Shown: positions 8,450 through 17,093, counted from the first letter of the stretch. The stretch: 64,000 bases of DNA from a bacterium (GCA_015075175.1 JABTUV010000003.1:138511-202510); one strand, 5' to 3'. Made by a program: numbers and translations. Notes: generated from the sequence alone by a model not told the origin.

Positions 8450-9901
8450 ATGCACAGACGTGCACGCCTGGTTCTGGCGGTCAGCAGTATCTTCATCGTC
8501 CTGGCAGGATGGACGCCGGCCTGGTCCGCAAGCGCGGATGCCGCCGCGCTCCAGAGCATGTCCGACGGTTTCGTCGCCATCAGCGAGAAGGTGATGCCCT
8601 CCGTCGTCACCATCTACGCCGAAAAAGTCGTAACGCGCGAGATTCCATCTTTCCCCTTTTTCTTCGACATGTTTCCGGATTGGTTCGGGCAGCAGGGCAG
8701 CCCCTTTGGTCCGCGGCAGCCGCAGCAACAGCAGTTCACGATCAAGGGCGTCGGGTCCGGCGTCATCGTCGACGCCCGAAACGGGTACGTCATCACCAAC
8801 GAGCACGTGGTGGGAGACTTTGAAGATTTGAAGGTGCGGCTGTACGACGGGCGCGATTTTCCGGGCAAGCTCGTGGGCAAGGACGACAGCAGCGATCTTG
8901 CGCTGGTGCAGATCGAGGCCAAGGACCTGGTCGCTGCGGAACTGGGCGACAGCGACGCCATCCGACCGGGCGAGATCGTGTTGGCCTTCGGCGCGCCGTT
9001 CGGTTACGAGCACACGGTGACCCAGGGCATCATCAGCGCCAAGGGACGGCCGGGCGTGTCCGATCAGAACTTCGGCAACATGATCCAGACCAGCGCCGCC
9101 ATCAATCGCGGCAACAGCGGCGGCCCGCTGGTGAATCTTGAGGGCAAGGTGATCGGTATCAATGAGGCCATCGTCGGTCCCAGCGGCGGTTTTGCCGGCG
9201 TGGGCCTGGCCATTCCCTCCAATCGCGTGCGTTTCGTGTACGAGTCGTTGGCGAAGACCGGCAAAGTCGTGCGCGGCTTCTTGGGCGTGGAGATGGCGCC
9301 GGTAGACGCCGCCGCCGCCAGCATGTTGAAACTGGAGAGCATGGACGGCGCGCTCGTCCATCGGGTGACGGAGGACTCGCCCGCCGCCAAGGCCGGCCTG
9401 AAGCCGCAGGACGTGATCGTCGCCGTGGACGGCCGGAAGGTCAAGACCAGCATGGACCTGGTGGACCTCATTTCGCAGACGCCCCCGGGCGAGCGGGTAA
9501 CGCTGGAGGTCATCCGTGACGGCGCCCGGAAGAACATCGTGGTCAAGCTGGGCCAGCGTCCCGCGGAGCTGGCCGTCGTCGGCAGCCGTCCCGCTCCGGC
9601 CGAGAGCAACGTGCTCAAGCAGTTCGGCATTACCGGCGTGCAAACCGTCGATGCCCAGACGGCCAAGCAGATGGGTTTGGGCGAGGCCAAAGGGGTCCTC
9701 ATCACCGGCGTGCAGCGCGGCAGCCAGGCCGAATCGGCGGGACTCTCCAGCGGCGACGTGATTCTGGAGGTCAACCGTAAGCCGATTTCCAGCCCGCAGC
9801 AACTGGACGAACTGGCGGCGTCGTCGCTGAAAGAGCACAGCGTGATCTATCTTTCCGTGCGCAATCGCGCGGGGGAGTCGCTGGTCAGGCTGAGCAAGTA
9901 A
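8450..9901 (+). CDS. degP: Periplasmic serine protease Do (DegP/HtrA family)
   Basis: This 483-aa secreted protease/chaperone degrades misfolded envelope proteins. A signal peptide (HRRARLVLAVSSIFIVLAG, cleavage near AWSASA) is followed by a trypsin-like domain with triad H119 (TNEHVV), D149 (SSDLALVQ) and S223 (GNSGGPL). Two PDZ domains lie at ~270-370 and ~390-480. The Q-rich loop before the protease core (PRQPQQQQF) resembles the LA loop of proteobacterial DegP. The ATG at 8450 is preceded by GGGAGG; the open frame extends upstream but without a better start. It converges on nadE. Confidence 0.95.
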   Translation: MHRRARLVLAVSSIFIVLAGWTPAWSASADAAALQSMSDGFVAISEKVMPSVVTIYAEKVVTREIPSFPFFFDMFPDWFGQQGSPFGPRQPQQQQFTIKGVGSGVIVDARNGYVITNEHVVGDFEDLKVRLYDGRDFPGKLVGKDDSSDLALVQIEAKDLVAAELGDSDAIRPGEIVLAFGAPFGYEHTVTQGIISAKGRPGVSDQNFGNMIQTSAAINRGNSGGPLVNLEGKVIGINEAIVGPSGGFAGVGLAIPSNRVRFVYESLAKTGKVVRGFLGVEMAPVDAAAASMLKLESMDGALVHRVTEDSPAAKAGLKPQDVIVAVDGRKVKTSMDLVDLISQTPPGERVTLEVIRDGARKNIVVKLGQRPAELAVVGSRPAPAESNVLKQFGITGVQTVDAQTAKQMGLGEAKGVLITGVQRGSQAESAGLSSGDVILEVNRKPISSPQQLDELAASSLKEHSVIYLSVRNRAGESLVRLSK

Positions 9902-9915
9902 GAGCGCGCCAGCCC

Positions 9916-10026
9916 GTAGTTGCGCAGCGTGCTGCGCCACCGATGCGTCCTGCCGTAGTTGCGCAGCGCGCTGTGCCGTCGCCGGCAAGCCCCGCGCGTC
10001 ATCGGCGCAGCACGCTGCTCAACTGC
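9916..10026. repeat. Family A repeats (GTAGTTGCGCAGCGTGCTGC), three copies
   Basis: Copies lie at 9916-9938 (+), 9955-9977 (+) and 10005-10026 (inverted), between the convergent ends of degP and nadE. The inverted copy is translated as the last residues of NadE. Other copies are at 34586-34607, inside cusB, and 44993-45016. The +/- arrangement could form hairpins and serve as a bidirectional terminator. Confidence 0.85.
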
Positions 10027-11681
10027 GGCGCGGCCCCCCAATCGCGCGGATTGCTCCTTCCCGCAATCGGCATGCGCCGCCCCACCCCGAACGCCTTGCA
10101 GGTCAGCTTGAGGATGGGCGCCGCCTGGCGCCGCTTGTATTCATTCTGATCCACGCGTCGCACCACGTCCCAAACCTGCTCAGCCGGCAATCCCCTGGTG
10201 ATGATCTCCTCCACCGGCGTGCGATCCTCGACGTAGGCCAGAAGCACCGCGTCCACCACGTCGTAGGGCGGCAGGCTGTCCTGGTCGGTCTGGTTGGGGC
10301 GCAGTTCGGCGGAGGGGGGCTTCTCAAGTGTGCTCTTCGGGATGATTTCGCCGTCGCGGTTGATCCAGCGCGCCAGCTCGTAAACCAACCGCTTGGGCAC
10401 GTCGCCCAGCCAGTTACGGCCAGTCCGCCGCATGTCGCCGTAGAGCGTGGCGTAGCCCGTGGCCATCTCGCTCTTGTTGCCGGTGGACACCACCATCCAG
10501 CCGAACTTGTTGGAGAGCGCCATGAGGAGCGTTCCGCGGATGCGCGCTTGCAGGTTCTCTTCGGTCACGTCGAAACCGCGCCCTTCAAAGTGCGGCATGA
10601 GCTGTCCGAGAAAGGCCTGGTACATGGGCTCGATGGGGATGACCTTGAAGGCGATTCCCAGTCTCTCCGCCAGCGCGCGGGCGTCGGCGACGCTGCCCTC
10701 CGACGAGTAGCGCGAGGGCATGGAGACGCCCAGCACGTGCTCGGGTCCGAGCGCCCGGGCCGCCAAAACGGCGACCAGGGCCGAGTCGATGCCGCCGGAC
10801 AGCCCCAATAACACCTCGCCAAAGCCGCACTTGCGCGCGTAGTCAGCCAGTCCCAGAACCAGTGCCCGGCAGGCCCACTCCGGTTCGGGCAGGTCCGGCA
10901 TCGCCAGCTGCGATTGGTTGTCGGAAAGATTGATCAGCGTCCCGCCTTCACAGAACGGGTCTATCCGGCCCAGGAGCGTACCATCCGGTCCGTAGCCGCA
11001 ACTGCTGCCGTCAAAGATCAGGCTGTCGTTGCCCCCTACCAGGTTCACTTGCAGCACGGGCCGCCCCAATCGCAACGCCAGGTTGCGCACCAGTTCCGAT
11101 CGGTACTTCGGCTTGCCCAGTTCGAAGGGCGAGGCCGACAGGTTGACGACGACCTCCGCCCCCTGCCGGACGAGTTCGCCCGCGGGGTCGGCGCGATAGC
11201 GCCGCCGCGCCCCGATTTCCAGCTCGTTCCAGATGTCCTCGCAGACGGTCACGCCCAACCTGACGCCGTGGACCGTCGTGGGATGGACGCTCCCGGCCGG
11301 CTCGAAATAGCGGTCCTCGTCGAAGACATCATACGTGGGTAGAAGCGACTTGGCGTGCCAGCTGACCACGCGGCCTTCGTGGAGCAGCACGGCGGCGTTG
11401 TGCACGGTGCGTCCCGGACCGGCGTTGGGCCAGAGCGTGCCCACGAGAAGCGCCGTGCGACCCGTGCGCGGGGCCATTTCGGCCAGCCGTTCCTGGGCGG
11501 CGCGGATGAAATCGGCCCGTTCCAAGAGGTCCTGGGGCGGATAACCGGGCAGGGCCATTTCCGGCGTGACGACCAGCTCGGCACCGGCCGCCTCTCCCGC
11601 CGCCAATGCAGCCAGGATGCGTTCGCGATTGCCGCACAGGTCGCCCACCGTCGTATTGATTTGAGCCAGGTAAACCTTCAC
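9999..11681 (-). CDS. nadE: Glutamine-dependent NAD+ synthetase
   Basis: The 560-aa enzyme makes NAD+ from deamido-NAD+, ATP and glutamine. The N-terminal nitrilase-fold glutaminase has triad E41 (VTPEMALPGYPPQDLL), K111 (HAKSLLPTYDVF) and C147 (VTVCEDIW). The C-terminal synthetase has the SGGIDS pyrophosphate loop at 295-300 and STGNKSEMATGYATLYGDM. The family normally ends soon after FGVGRRMPIA; here ~18 extra residues are encoded by the family A repeat, which also moves the stop. No obvious partner gene sits beside it. Confidence 0.95.
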   Translation of the reverse strand: MKVYLAQINTTVGDLCGNRERILAALAAGEAAGAELVVTPEMALPGYPPQDLLERADFIRAAQERLAEMAPRTGRTALLVGTLWPNAGPGRTVHNAAVLLHEGRVVSWHAKSLLPTYDVFDEDRYFEPAGSVHPTTVHGVRLGVTVCEDIWNELEIGARRRYRADPAGELVRQGAEVVVNLSASPFELGKPKYRSELVRNLALRLGRPVLQVNLVGGNDSLIFDGSSCGYGPDGTLLGRIDPFCEGGTLINLSDNQSQLAMPDLPEPEWACRALVLGLADYARKCGFGEVLLGLSGGIDSALVAVLAARALGPEHVLGVSMPSRYSSEGSVADARALAERLGIAFKVIPIEPMYQAFLGQLMPHFEGRGFDVTEENLQARIRGTLLMALSNKFGWMVVSTGNKSEMATGYATLYGDMRRTGRNWLGDVPKRLVYELARWINRDGEIIPKSTLEKPPSAELRPNQTDQDSLPPYDVVDAVLLAYVEDRTPVEEIITRGLPAEQVWDVVRRVDQNEYKRRQAAPILKLTCKAFGVGRRMPIAGRSNPRDWGAAPQLSSVLRR

Positions 11682-12095
11682 GCCGAACCTCGTTCCCGAT
11701 TCAACCTATAGGCGACAATAGACGGCCGGCTACCGCCTTTCAAGTGCTCGCAGAAAAGGCAAAATCTATCACAACCGTCGTATTGGCGCGAATCATTGAT
11801 AGGAAATCAACAATTTATCCACAACCTATTGCACCGATGGTCTATCTGCGCCATGGCTTCAGGCGGATGTGAGCCATGTTGAAATATCTTCTGCAATTGC
11901 AGACGGATGTTGGATTTTCACGGTGCGCCGCTCGCGGGCCTCCAAAAATAAAATAAAGCAAATAATATCATTTTGTTTATGCCTGAAAGCGTGGTTCTGA
12001 GCCGCAATACCGCTTGACAGGCACGAGGGCATGAGTGGTGTGCGCAGGTTGAATCGCCGTGGAGCCAACGTGAGAGGCAAAGGAGGTGACGTGGA
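11682..12095. other. 414-bp gene-free, AT-rich control region before rpsU
   Basis: This is the most AT-rich stretch of the window (notably 11755-11830 and 11940-11995). It holds one perfect DnaA-box sequence TTATCCACA at 11815-11823 and a poly-A/T run (AAAAATAAAATAAAGCAAAT). A TTGACA at 12014-12019 has no good -10. It sits between divergently transcribed nadE and rpsU and most likely holds their promoters. I see no coding region. Confidence 0.6.
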
Positions 12096-12296
12096 ATGCC
12101 GGGTATCGAGGTGACCGTCACCGATGGTGAACCGATCGACAACGCGCTCAAGCGCTTCAAGAGACTCTGCGAGCAGTCGGGCCTGAAGGCCGAAATCCGC
12201 CGCCACGAGTATTACGAGAAGCCGAGCGTGAAGAAGAAACGCAAGATGGAGATCGCCAGGCGGAACGCTCGTCGCAAGATGAAGCGCAATCGCTAG
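12096..12296 (+). CDS. rpsU: 30S ribosomal protein S21
   Basis: A 66-aa basic protein of the small ribosomal subunit, involved in initiation on mRNAs with weak or strong Shine-Dalgarno sequences. It begins MPGIEVTVTDGEPIDNALKR, has the FKRLCEQSGLKAEIRRHEYYEKPS core and ends in an Arg/Lys-rich tail. A perfect AAAGGAGGTGA Shine-Dalgarno lies just upstream. The next gene, a sigma factor, starts 29 bp later, resembling an rpsU-dnaG-rpoD operon from which dnaG is absent. Confidence 0.96.
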   Translation: MPGIEVTVTDGEPIDNALKRFKRLCEQSGLKAEIRRHEYYEKPSVKKKRKMEIARRNARRKMKRNR

Positions 12297-12325
12297 GCCA
12301 TGAGCGCAACCGAGCCCCAGCGGGA

Positions 12326-13171
12326 ATGAGCACGCCCTTTGACGACAGCCGGTTGGTCCGGCAGTACCTGGAGGACATCAGCCAGATTCCGCTTCTTACG
12401 CCCCGGGAGGAAGCCGACCTGCTGGAGCGGATTGCGCGGGGGGATGAAAAGGCTCGGCGGCAGTTGATCCTGGCCAATCTGCGGCTCGTGGTCAGCATCG
12501 CCAAGCGTTACGTGCGCAGCGGGATTCCGTTGCTGGACCTGATTGAAGAGGGCAATATCGGGCTGATGAAGGCCCTGGAGAAGTACGAAGCGGCGCGCAA
12601 GTGCCGCTTCAGTACTTATGCGGTCTGGTGGATTCGCCAGGCCATCCACCGCGCCGTCATGCACCAGAGCAGCCTGGTGCGATTGCCCATGCACAAGGCC
12701 GAGCGGCTCAACAAGTGCCGGCGGGTGTTCGAGGAGTTGCAGGGCAAGCTGGGCCGCCGTCCCCGCGTGGACGAAGTGCTGGCCGCGCTCCCCTTCTCGC
12801 CCAAGGAGTCGCGCGAGGCCTTGGAGATGCTCCTCTGCCCGACCACGCTCGAGTACCTGATGGCCGATGACGACGACGTGGAGGTGCGGCCGTTCCTCGC
12901 CGATCACTCCTACCGGCCCGACGTGGGCATCCAGCTGCGCAGTCGCAATGAGAACCTCATCCGCATGCTGTCCGCCCTGCCCGAGCGGGAGAAGCAGGTG
13001 ATCCGTCTCCGCTTCGGCTTTGAGGACGGCAATCTCTACACGCTGGAGGAGGTGGGCAGAAAGCTGAACCTCTCGCGCGAACGGGTGCGGCAGATTCAGA
13101 GCCAGGCGCTGGCGGCGCTGCGCTCCCACGCCGACGCCCACTCGATTACGGAAGAAGACCTGATTTCGTGA
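12326..13171 (+). CDS. RNA polymerase sigma factor, sigma70 family (RpoD/RpoS-like)
   Basis: A 281-aa sigma factor lacking region 1.1. Region 1.2 is [18 protein letters not shown]. Region 2 is [20 protein letters not shown] through [17 protein letters not shown] (core binding and -10 recognition). Region 3 follows, and region 4 is [18 protein letters not shown] and [18 protein letters not shown] (helix-turn-helix for -35). Length and missing region 1.1 favour an alternative/group 2 factor, but with rpsU next door it could be the housekeeping factor of a reduced operon. Start ATG 12326 has only a weak SD; translation may be coupled to rpsU. Confidence 0.9.
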   Translation: MSTPFDDSRLVRQYLEDISQIPLLTPREEADLLERIARGDEKARRQLILANLRLVVSIAKRYVRSGIPLLDLIEEGNIGLMKALEKYEAARKCRFSTYAVWWIRQAIHRAVMHQSSLVRLPMHKAERLNKCRRVFEELQGKLGRRPRVDEVLAALPFSPKESREALEMLLCPTTLEYLMADDDDVEVRPFLADHSYRPDVGIQLRSRNENLIRMLSALPEREKQVIRLRFGFEDGNLYTLEEVGRKLNLSRERVRQIQSQALAALRSHADAHSITEEDLIS

Positions 13172-13275
13172 CGCCCTGCACCGCGGGCATCCCTGCCGGC
13201 AGGCGTCGCCGCAGCAAGCAACCGCAGTCCATAAAAGCGCAGCACGGCGCGCGACTACGTAAGAGGGAGTACCGC

Positions 13276-13800
13276 ATGACCCGCAGCATCGACCTGTCCG
13301 CGCATATCCGCGACGTTCCCGATTTTCCCGTGGAGGGGATTCTCTTCAAGGACATCACGCCGCTCCTGGGCCACCCGGCGGCGTTTGCGACAGCCGTCGA
13401 CCGGCTGGCCGAAGCGGTCAAGGAGGTGCGGCCCGAGCTGGTCGTGGCCATGGAGGCGCGCGGCTTCATCTTCGCCGCCCCCCTCGCCTACAAGCTCGGA
13501 CTTCCTTTCGTCCCCGTGCGCAAGCCGGGCAAACTGCCCGCCGAAACCGTCTCCATCTCCTACGAGCTGGAATACGGCACGGACACGCTGGAGATGCACA
13601 AGGACGCCATCCCGGCGGGCGCGCGCGTGCTGGTGGTGGATGACCTGCTGGCGACCGGCGGGACCGCGCATGGCGTGGTCGAGCTGGTGCGCAAGGTCGG
13701 CGGCGATGTGGTCGGGCTGGCGTTCGTGATCGAGCTGGCGTCCCTGGAGGGGCGCAAGAAGTTCGCCGACCTGCCCCTCTTCTCGCTCATCCGATACTGA
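13276..13800 (+). CDS. apt: Adenine phosphoribosyltransferase
   Basis: This 174-aa enzyme salvages adenine to AMP using PRPP. Family landmarks: [16 protein letters not shown] at the N-terminus, [25 protein letters not shown] and the PRPP-binding loop [12 protein letters not shown]. Start ATG 13276 is preceded by AAGAGGGAG; the frame is open back to 13168 but those residues are repeat-like. It is followed by a family E hairpin that may terminate transcription. Confidence 0.95.
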   Translation: MTRSIDLSAHIRDVPDFPVEGILFKDITPLLGHPAAFATAVDRLAEAVKEVRPELVVAMEARGFIFAAPLAYKLGLPFVPVRKPGKLPAETVSISYELEYGTDTLEMHKDAIPAGARVLVVDDLLATGGTAHGVVELVRKVGGDVVGLAFVIELASLEGRKKFADLPLFSLIRY

Positions 13801-13848
13801 CCGCCCTACACGGGGTGCAGATGCAGCTTGTTTCACTTGGCGATGTAG

Positions 13849-13983
13849 CTGTCATTTCGACCGAAGGGAGAAATCTTCTGCCTCGTTTTGGACCTGCCGT
13901 AACGGCGGTGAAGATTTCTCCCTTCGGTCGAAATGACAGTGTGGTTCGGTCGAAATGACAGTGTGGTGCGGTCGAAATGACAG
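13849..13983. repeat. Family E hairpin followed by two 22-bp direct repeats
   Basis: Arms at 13849-13877 (CTGTCATTTCGACCGAAGGG...) and 13911-13939 are perfect inverted repeats. Two exact-length 22-bp units (13940-13961 and 13962-13983), each ending GGTCGAAATGACAG, extend the right arm outward. This occupies the apt-tRNA gap; nothing else is seen in 13984-14112. Confidence 0.92.
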
Positions 13984-14112
13984 CTCGATTCCACCGGAAC
14001 CGCGATGACCGCCTGAAGCAGCTCGGCGCGGTTTGCGGCCGTGGATTCTCACGGCTGCTTCCCCGCACGCCGCGCTTCCGTCGCGCAGGCGCGCGTGCTA
14101 TCCTTCCTTCAT

Positions 14113-14186
14113 GCGCCCGTAGCTCAGCTGGACAGAGCGGCAGTTTCCTAAACTGAAGGTCGCAGGTTCAAGTCCTGCCGGGCGTA
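14113..14186 (+). tRNA. tRNA-Arg (anticodon CCT)
   Basis: The 74-nt cloverleaf reads: acceptor GCGCCCG/CGGGCGT; D arm GCTC...GAGC; anticodon stem GCAGT/ACTGA (one mismatch at 27-43) with loop TTCCTAA giving anticodon CCT; T arm GCAGG TTCAAGT CCTGC; discriminator A. CCA is not encoded. It would read AGG codons. Confidence 0.93.
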
Positions 14187-14188
14187 CT

Positions 14189-14215
14189 TACTTTCTCTTT
14201 GGGAAAGAGAAAGTA
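14189..14215. terminator. Perfect 12-bp stem, GGG loop, after tRNA-Arg
   Basis: TACTTTCTCTTT (14189-14200), loop GGG, then the exact complement AAAGAGAAAGTA (14204-14215). It starts three bases after the tRNA. No T-run follows on the plus strand, so it may act in 3'-end processing or as a repeat rather than a classical Rho-independent terminator. Confidence 0.55.
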
Positions 14216-14281
14216 GGCAAAGAGAAACCGAGCTTTTCGTTCCCAACGCTGCAGGCTCGCGTCATGGCGGAGGTGTTCTCC

Positions 14282-14539
14282 ATGAAAAGAGGAATCGCCC
14301 TCGCAATCGTGGTGGTGCTCGGGTTGGCCTCTACGGCCGCGTGCGGAGCGGAGTCGCCCGCGCCCAGGGAGGCGCCCAAGTCAAGCACGGTTTACATCAC
14401 CAAGAGCGGCAAGAAATACCATCGCGACGGCTGTCGCTCGCTGGCCAAAAGCAAGATCGCCATCTCGCGGGAGGAAGCCAAAAAGCAGGGCTATACGCCG
14501 TGCAGCGTGTGCAAGCCCGACGGCGCGGTCAAACCTTGA
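14282..14539 (+). CDS. Small secreted protein with Ada-like His/Cys metal-site motif
   Basis: An 85-aa product. N-terminal signal/lipobox-like segment KRGIALAIVVVLGLASTAAC (Cys possibly lipidated), then a short linker. The final ~45 residues read VYITKSGKKYHRDGCRSLAK ... YTPCSVCKP, the H-x3-C...C-x2-C arrangement found in the Ada-like zinc-binding fold often attached to secreted nucleases. Here it stands alone, with no nuclease domain. The ATG at 14282 follows GGAGG; an in-frame ATG at 14264 would add six residues. Function unknown; zinc binding is inferred from the motif. Confidence 0.7.
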   Translation: MKRGIALAIVVVLGLASTAACGAESPAPREAPKSSTVYITKSGKKYHRDGCRSLAKSKIAISREEAKKQGYTPCSVCKPDGAVKP

Positions 14540-14598
14540 CGGGGCGCGGACGACAGGACATTCAGCACGCGCTGGTCTGCGACCTCGTGCTCAAGCGT

Positions 14599-14775
14599 CT
14601 GTCATTTCGACCCAGCACGCTGTCATTTCGACCCCCGCACGCTGTCATTTCGACCCCCGCACGCTGTCATTTCGACCACCGCACGCTGTCATTTCGACCG
14701 AAGGGAGAAATCCCCCGGCGGAACCCAGGGCCGGAACGCTCCGAAGCAGGATTTTTCCCTTCGGTCGAAATGACC
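14599..14775. repeat. Family E: four tandem half-units plus hairpin
   Basis: Units of ~22 bp beginning CTGTCATTTCGACC occur at 14599-14619, 14620-14641, 14642-14663 and 14664-14685. A full left arm (14686-14713) and right arm (14749-14775) follow. Compared with the copy at 13849, the tandem array lies on the other flank and in the opposite orientation, i.e. always outside the hairpin. It fills most of the 338-bp gap before nfeD. Confidence 0.93.
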
Positions 14776-14812
14776 GGCACGGCGGGCGTTTGCAGCATCA
14801 CCATTGTCGAAA

Positions 14813-14841
14813 TTGCAGCTTTCGTCAAACAGTGCTATTGT
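14813..14841 (+). promoter_or_regulatory. Putative sigma70 promoter of nfeD-floA
   Basis: -35 TTGCAG (14813-14818), 17-bp spacer, -10 TATTGT (14836-14841), 36 bp before the nfeD start codon. By-eye prediction. Confidence 0.5.
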
Positions 14842-14877
14842 ACGGGCAATTGACCGCTGTGGAGGCGACACGCTGCC

Positions 14878-15351
14878 ATGGGTTTCTGGAGTCTTTTCCT
14901 CGTCTACCTGATAGGCTTCATTCTCATCATCATCGATGTTTTTCTTCCCGGGGGCATCCTGGCGACCTGCGGCGGAATTATCCTGGCCATCGGGGTCGGA
15001 ATCACGTACTATCAGCATGGGGCGGCGGCGGGAACGACCGCGCTGATTTCGTCGCTGTTGTCCGCGACCCTGGTCGTGATCGTCGGCTACCAGGTGATCG
15101 CCCGGACGCGCCTGGCCCGTCGGGCGTTCCTGGATCCGGAGCGCATCGGCAACCGGCCCAACGCCCCCAGCCCCGTCGCCGCCCTCGTAGGCCGGACGGG
15201 CGTGACTTTGACCGATCTCCGTCCCGCCGGGCGCGTGCAGGTCGACGGAGAGCCTTACGACGCCCTGGCGACCGGCCAGTTCATCCCCGCCGGGCGCAAG
15301 GTCGTCGTGACCGGTACCGAGATGAACTCGCTTGTCGTGACAGAAGCTTAA
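14878..15351 (+). CDS. NfeD-like membrane protein with OB-fold domain
   Basis: A 157-aa short-form NfeD. Residues ~1-80 carry about three hydrophobic segments, including FLVYLIGFILIIIDVFLPGG. Residues ~95-155 form the soluble OB-fold (GRTGVTLTDLRPAGRVQVDG; GRKVVVTGTEMNSLVV). NfeD proteins pair with flotillin/stomatin-type proteins at membrane microdomains, and the flotillin-like floA follows 44 bp downstream. No protease domain is fused. Confidence 0.88.
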   Translation: MGFWSLFLVYLIGFILIIIDVFLPGGILATCGGIILAIGVGITYYQHGAAAGTTALISSLLSATLVVIVGYQVIARTRLARRAFLDPERIGNRPNAPSPVAALVGRTGVTLTDLRPAGRVQVDGEPYDALATGQFIPAGRKVVVTGTEMNSLVVTEA

Positions 15352-15395
15352 CGCCGCGGAGGACCCTCGTCTCCGCCGATTGAAGGGAGAACAAC

Positions 15396-16436
15396 ATGCC
15401 GCCCACCAGTGCCAGCGACCTGCTCGTTCCGTTTCTCATCATACTGGTCTTCATCGTCGCCATCATCTTCTTCATGTGGTTGGTCCCGGTGCGACTGTGG
15501 ATCGAGGCCAACTTCGCGCGCGCGCGCGTGGGCATCTTCGAACTCATCACCATGCGCCTGCGCAAGGTACCCCCCGCGGTGATCGTGCGCCCGCTCATCG
15601 CCGCCCGCCAGGCTGAACTCAACATGACGACCCGCCAGCTGGAGTCGCACTACCTGGCGGGGGGCAATCCCAGCAAGGTGGTCAAGGCCATGATCATGGC
15701 CGACCGCGCCCGCCTGCCTTTGGAGTTCAAACACGCCTGCGCCATCGATCTGGCGGGCCGCGACGTGCTGGAGGCCGTGGCCATGTCGGTCAAGCCCAAA
15801 GTGATCGACGCGCCCGATCCCTCCAAGTCGATGGGCAAGAACACCGTCGAGGCGGTCGCCGGCGACGGCATCCAGCTGCGCGCCAAGGCCCGCATCACCG
15901 TGCGCACCAACCTCTCGCGCCTGATCGGCGGCGCCACCGAGGAGACCATCATCGCCCGCGTGGGCGAGGGCATCGTCACTACCATCGGCTCCTGCGCCAG
16001 CCACAAGGAGGTGCTCGAAAACCCCGACAGGATCTCCAAGACCATCCTGCAGAAGGGCCTGGACGCGGGTACCGCGTTTGAGATCCTCTCGGTGGACATC
16101 GCCGACGTGGACGTGGGCGAGAACATCGGCGCCAAGCTGCAGATCGACCAGGCCAACGCGGACAAGCAGATCGCCCAGGCCAAGGCGGAAGAGCGCAAGG
16201 CGATGGCTTTGGCGCGCGAGCAGGAGATGAAGGCGCTGGTGCAGGAGATGCGCGCGCGCGTGGTCGAGGCGGAAGCCGAGGTCCCCAAGGCCATGGCCGA
16301 GGCCTTCCGCGCCGGCAACCTGGGCATCATGGACTATTACCAGATGAAGAACATCATCGCGGACACCCAGATGCGCGGCAACATCGGTGATTCGGTGCGA
16401 CCGCCCTCGGGAAAATCGCCCGAAGAGACGACCTGA
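15396..16436 (+). CDS. floA: Flotillin-like protein FloA
   Basis: A 346-aa scaffold of membrane microdomains. It has an N-terminal hydrophobic hairpin ([20 protein letters not shown]), then the SPFH/flotillin domain ([58 protein letters not shown]). A long charged coiled coil rich in Ala/Glu/Lys ([20 protein letters not shown]) follows. Sequence and length match the FloA (YqfA-type) family rather than classical eukaryote-like flotillin. It forms an operon with nfeD upstream and the proline-rich protein downstream. Confidence 0.93.
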   Translation: MPPTSASDLLVPFLIILVFIVAIIFFMWLVPVRLWIEANFARARVGIFELITMRLRKVPPAVIVRPLIAARQAELNMTTRQLESHYLAGGNPSKVVKAMIMADRARLPLEFKHACAIDLAGRDVLEAVAMSVKPKVIDAPDPSKSMGKNTVEAVAGDGIQLRAKARITVRTNLSRLIGGATEETIIARVGEGIVTTIGSCASHKEVLENPDRISKTILQKGLDAGTAFEILSVDIADVDVGENIGAKLQIDQANADKQIAQAKAEERKAMALAREQEMKALVQEMRARVVEAEAEVPKAMAEAFRAGNLGIMDYYQMKNIIADTQMRGNIGDSVRPPSGKSPEETT

Positions 16437-16446
16437 CGAGGGCGGA

Positions 16447-17088
16447 ATGATGGCGCCGTTTACGGCAGATGGATTCGGCCCGCTGTTGCTCTTTCTTCTA
16501 GTCGTGGGAGGAGCCTTGGCGGATGCCTGGAGCAAGCGGCGGCAGGAACTGCAACGGCGCAAGAGCCTGTCGCAAGAGCAGCGGCAGGCCGCCGAGCGAC
16601 GCCCCGAGTCGGTCGAGACGCGCAGCGTGGTGATGGAGGAGAAGCGGCCGCCGCTCGGCGAGCCGGTCCCGCCGCGGTCCCTGCCGCAAAGCGCGCAGAC
16701 GGAGGAAACCGAGGCTCCGCCGGTCGAGGATCCGCTGCGCGAGATTGCGCGGCGTTTGGGGATTCCCGAGGAGATTCTCCCTCCCCCGCCGCGTGGCATG
16801 GCGGAAGTCCCGCGAGAGCCGGTCGCGCCGCGCCCCAAGCCGAAACCCAGGCCGCAACCGGCCATGCCGCGACCCGAACCGGCCGCCGCCACGGTCGCCG
16901 AGGTTCCCGCCGCCCCGGCGGAGCCTCGCCGTCCGCGCCGGTTAAGAATCCGGCAGGAGCGCCCCGCCGCGCCGGCGCGTCCGCCGCTGGTCTTTCACGA
17001 CGATCCGGTCATCAACGCCATCATCGTGCACGAAGTGCTTTTGACGCCGCGCCAGCGCTCATTGCTGCGCCGCAGCCGCCGCGCGTGA
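16447..17088 (+). CDS. Membrane-anchored proline-rich protein of unknown function
   Basis: 213 aa from the ATG at 16447 (a second ATG follows at once). One N-terminal hydrophobic segment (GPLLLFLLVVGGALADAW) is followed by a basic coiled segment, a long Pro/Glu/Arg-rich low-complexity region and a short more conserved-looking C-terminus (VINAIIVHEVLLTPRQRSLL). It starts 10 bp after floA, so it is probably the third gene of the nfeD-floA operon. I recognise no family; a linker or scaffold role at the membrane is a guess from composition. Confidence 0.65.
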   Translation: MMAPFTADGFGPLLLFLLVVGGALADAWSKRRQELQRRKSLSQEQRQAAERRPESVETRSVVMEEKRPPLGEPVPPRSLPQSAQTEETEAPPVEDPLREIARRLGIPEEILPPPPRGMAEVPREPVAPRPKPKPRPQPAMPRPEPAAATVAEVPAAPAEPRRPRRLRIRQERPAAPARPPLVFHDDPVINAIIVHEVLLTPRQRSLLRRSRRA

Positions 17089-17093
17089 CGTAA

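Noticed and set aside
8213-9988. 591-codon open frame on the minus strand opposite degP
   Set aside because: DegP is unmistakable on the plus strand; the antisense translation has no family features.
11682-12095. Chromosomal origin of replication
   Set aside because: Only one perfect DnaA box, no dnaA/dnaN/gidA neighbours.
14599-14685. Possible CRISPR array (four ~22-bp units)
   Set aside because: Units are contiguous with 5-8-bp variable ends rather than spacers, continue into a hairpin arm, and there is no cas gene.
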